Below are positions 6,242 through 7,335 of a stretch of 7,335 bases of DNA, one piece after another (the first letter of the stretch is position 1; each line of letters opens with the position of its first letter). The DNA lies in the NCBI GenBank assembly GCA_013288465.1, contig JABDBT010000103.1:1-7335 (forward strand). Reading direction: 5' to 3'. Origin of the DNA: Bacteroidota bacterium (GTDB lineage: Bacteria; Bacteroidota; Bacteroidia; Sphingobacteriales; Sphingobacteriaceae). The position numbers and the translations under genes are program-made. The notes under the pieces were generated by a model. The model searched no databases. It was not told the DNA's origin and saw nothing but the letters and a program-made list of their open reading frames with translations.

Positions 6242-6757
6242 ATGGAAAAGAATAATAAACCTGAAGTATGGCTGCGGGGGCCGGTTGAAGGTATCATACC
6301 TTTATTACAGCCTGTTGCCCATGCTTTATTACAGGCCAGGGAAGAGGTTAACGCGTTGATGTTTGATTTTCCTGAAATATTGTTGTGGGTACAACCGGTA
6401 GGGATGGCTTCGCCCGGTTTTCATTTGCAGCATCTTTCGGGTATTATTGACCGTCTTTTTACTTATGCCAAAGGCGAGGGACTTACCGACCATCAGCTGC
6501 ATAAATTAGCCACAGAAGGAAAAATGCCCGAAACAAGCTACAGTGTTATGAATTTATTGGAGGTATTTAACCGCCAGGTTGACGGGGCTATTAAACAATT
6601 AACCCTGGCAGATGAATTAACCCTTACCGAAAAACGGGGCGTGGGCCGTAAGCAATTACCCTCAACCGTAATTGGCTTATACACCCATGCCGCCGAGCAT
6701 ACCATGCGCCATGTGGGGCAGTTATTGGTTACGTCGAGGATATTGCGAGGGCAGTAA
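6242..6757 (+). CDS. DinB/YfiT-fold family protein (putative metal-dependent enzyme)
   Basis: This is a 171-residue cytoplasmic protein with no signal peptide. It has the four-helix DinB/YfiT layout, in which three histidines bind a divalent metal. I see GFHLQHLSGIIDRL with His64 (His61 nearby), and near the C-terminus YTHAAEHTMRHVGQLL with His153 and His157, plus His149. The HxxxHxGQL block is the family hallmark. Family members include thiol-dependent transferases and hydrolases, but most have no known reaction, and this one cannot be assigned. I chose the ATG at 6242. An in-frame TTG at 6221 would add seven residues, but these would be translated from the right arm of the heptamer repeat, and homology begins only at PEVWLRGPVEG. 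No Shine-Dalgarno is present; AATAATAAT precedes the ATG. TATCTTGG (6210-6217) resembles a -7 element but has no TTG partner. A strong terminator follows at 6785, so it is probably a single-gene unit. Confidence 0.85.
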   Translation: MEKNNKPEVWLRGPVEGIIPLLQPVAHALLQAREEVNALMFDFPEILLWVQPVGMASPGFHLQHLSGIIDRLFTYAKGEGLTDHQLHKLATEGKMPETSYSVMNLLEVFNRQVDGAIKQLTLADELTLTEKRGVGRKQLPSTVIGLYTHAAEHTMRHVGQLLVTSRILRGQ

Positions 6758-6784
6758 CACGCTATCCAGTATTAAAAATACCCA

Positions 6785-6812
6785 TTCAGAACTTTCTGAA
6801 CGTTTTTTTTTT
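6785..6812 (+). terminator. Intrinsic terminator of the DinB gene, possibly bidirectional
   Basis: TTCAGAA (6785-6791) and TTCTGAA (6794-6800) form a perfect 7-bp inverted repeat, realistically a 6-bp stem with a 4-nt loop. It is followed by CG and ten Ts (6803-6812). It starts 28 nt after the DinB stop. On the minus strand the same hairpin is followed by a shorter run of five Ts (plus-strand AAAAA at about 6775), so it may also stop transcripts from the convergent DUF4468-like gene. Confidence 0.8.
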
Positions 6813-6839
6813 ATCACTTTTGTATAGTTACATACCCTA

Positions 6840-7335
6840 TTAAAAATCGTCCGATTTCTTTTTCATTATATGGTTTAGCAGGTCTATTTTTTGCATAAAC
6901 AATTCGTCCATTGCTTTAAGTACACGTTTGCTGCGGCCCACGCCAATAAGTCCGCCGCTTTTACCTTTATCCACATCGTACAAAGTATGAACCTCGTTTT
7001 TATTATCTTTATCTATATAAGTGAGCAGGATATTATCAAATGTATAACGATAACGCCCCTTTTTAAGTTCAAGCTTAATATTGTATTTTAATGTCATTTG
7101 TTCATTGCCAATGCCTGTTTGGGTTTTAAAGGTGGCAGGTTCTTCAATTGAAACCGCAACAATTCCGCCTTGTTCATCATCAGTGATTATTTTAGTATTC
7201 GCAAGGCTCAGTTTGGTAATAAATGATTTGGCATCCTTATACAGGTCAGCAACAGTAAACGAAGCATCAACGTCAACTACATTACCGTAATATAAATACC
7301 TGTCTTCAGATTTATATCCGAAGGGCCCGGCTGTT
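6840..7335 (-). CDS. DUF4468-like protein (TBP-like fold), 5' end outside the window
   Basis: The frame is open from the stop at 6840 to the right edge, giving at least 164 residues. The Met codon at 7095-7097 would give only 85 residues, but it is internal: the conserved sequence continues upstream without a stop. From the edge it reads GYKSEDRYLYYGNVV, then SFTVADLYKDAKSFITK, TKIITDDEQGGIVAVS and a beta-rich YNIKLELKKGRYRYTFDNILLTYID. This order (helix bearing a LY-x-x-AK motif, then D-D-x-x-GGI, then long strands) matches DUF4468 as I remember it, a Bacteroidota family with a TBP-like fold and no known function. The C-terminus is a predicted amphipathic, lysine-rich tail (MDELFMQKIDLLNHIMKKK). 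Family members often carry a signal peptide; that part is not in view. The gene converges with DinB across an 82-bp gap containing the terminator. No function can be assigned. Confidence 0.75.
   Translation of the reverse strand, partial: TAGPFGYKSEDRYLYYGNVVDVDASFTVADLYKDAKSFITKLSLANTKIITDDEQGGIVAVSIEEPATFKTQTGIGNEQMTLKYNIKLELKKGRYRYTFDNILLTYIDKDNKNEVHTLYDVDKGKSGGLIGVGRSKRVLKAMDELFMQKIDLLNHIMKKKSDDF

Noticed and set aside
7081..7290. 69-residue plus-strand frame near the right edge
   Set aside because: It is antisense to the DUF4468-like gene, which has family-like sequence on the minus strand.
1..7335. A defence system, CRISPR array, transposon or biosynthetic cluster spanning the window
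   Set aside because: All six recognised genes are ordinary metabolic, cell-wall or small stand-alone families. There are no spaced direct repeats of CRISPR type, no transposase or integrase, and no tRNA or rRNA was seen.

Overview
The window looks like a chromosomal stretch of a Bacteroidota genome, most likely family Sphingobacteriaceae (Mucilaginibacter/Pedobacter-like). This rests on the fused alpha-beta 2-oxoacid dehydrogenase E1, the YkuD_2-type L,D-transpeptidase and the DUF4468-like protein, all common in this phylum. Start codons lack Shine-Dalgarno sequences, one promoter fits the Bacteroidota -33/-7 pattern (TAnnTTTG), and a GTCATTTCGA palindromic repeat is present. The genus is inference; the phylum is well supported.

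Layout, left to right: (1) the 5'-truncated gene of a fused E1 subunit of a 2-oxoacid dehydrogenase complex, 1-2343 (+). (2) An 86-bp palindromic intergenic repeat, 2360-2445, ending 13 nt before the next start. (3) A small FMN-dependent nitroreductase-family gene, 2459-3037 (+). (4) A 638-bp AT-rich gap with no convincing gene. It holds a weak terminator candidate, several inverted repeats and, near its end, a good promoter. (5) Two tail-to-tail genes for different kinds of L,D-transpeptidase: a YkuD_2-type enzyme, 3676-4482 (+), and a YcbB/LdtD-like lipoprotein, 4486-6015 (-). Their stop codons are 3 bp apart. (6) A 226-bp gap carrying a heptamer-based repeat in inverted arrangement, 6093-6231. 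(7) A DinB/YfiT-fold protein, 6242-6757 (+), followed by a strong intrinsic terminator at 6785-6812. (8) A DUF4468-like gene on the minus strand, 6840 to the right edge, with its 5' end outside the window.

Functionally this is mostly housekeeping content rather than one system. The E1 enzyme feeds acyl-CoA metabolism. The two transpeptidases probably both act on peptidoglycan in the periplasm and are the only clear functional pair. The nitroreductase and DinB proteins are stand-alone genes of unknown substrate. I see no defence system, CRISPR array, transposase, tRNA or rRNA. The most interesting signals are the two intergenic repeats that each end 10-13 nt before a start codon, the tail-to-tail transpeptidase pair with no room for terminators, and an apparent Asp/Asn exchange in the thiamine-diphosphate metal site of E1.
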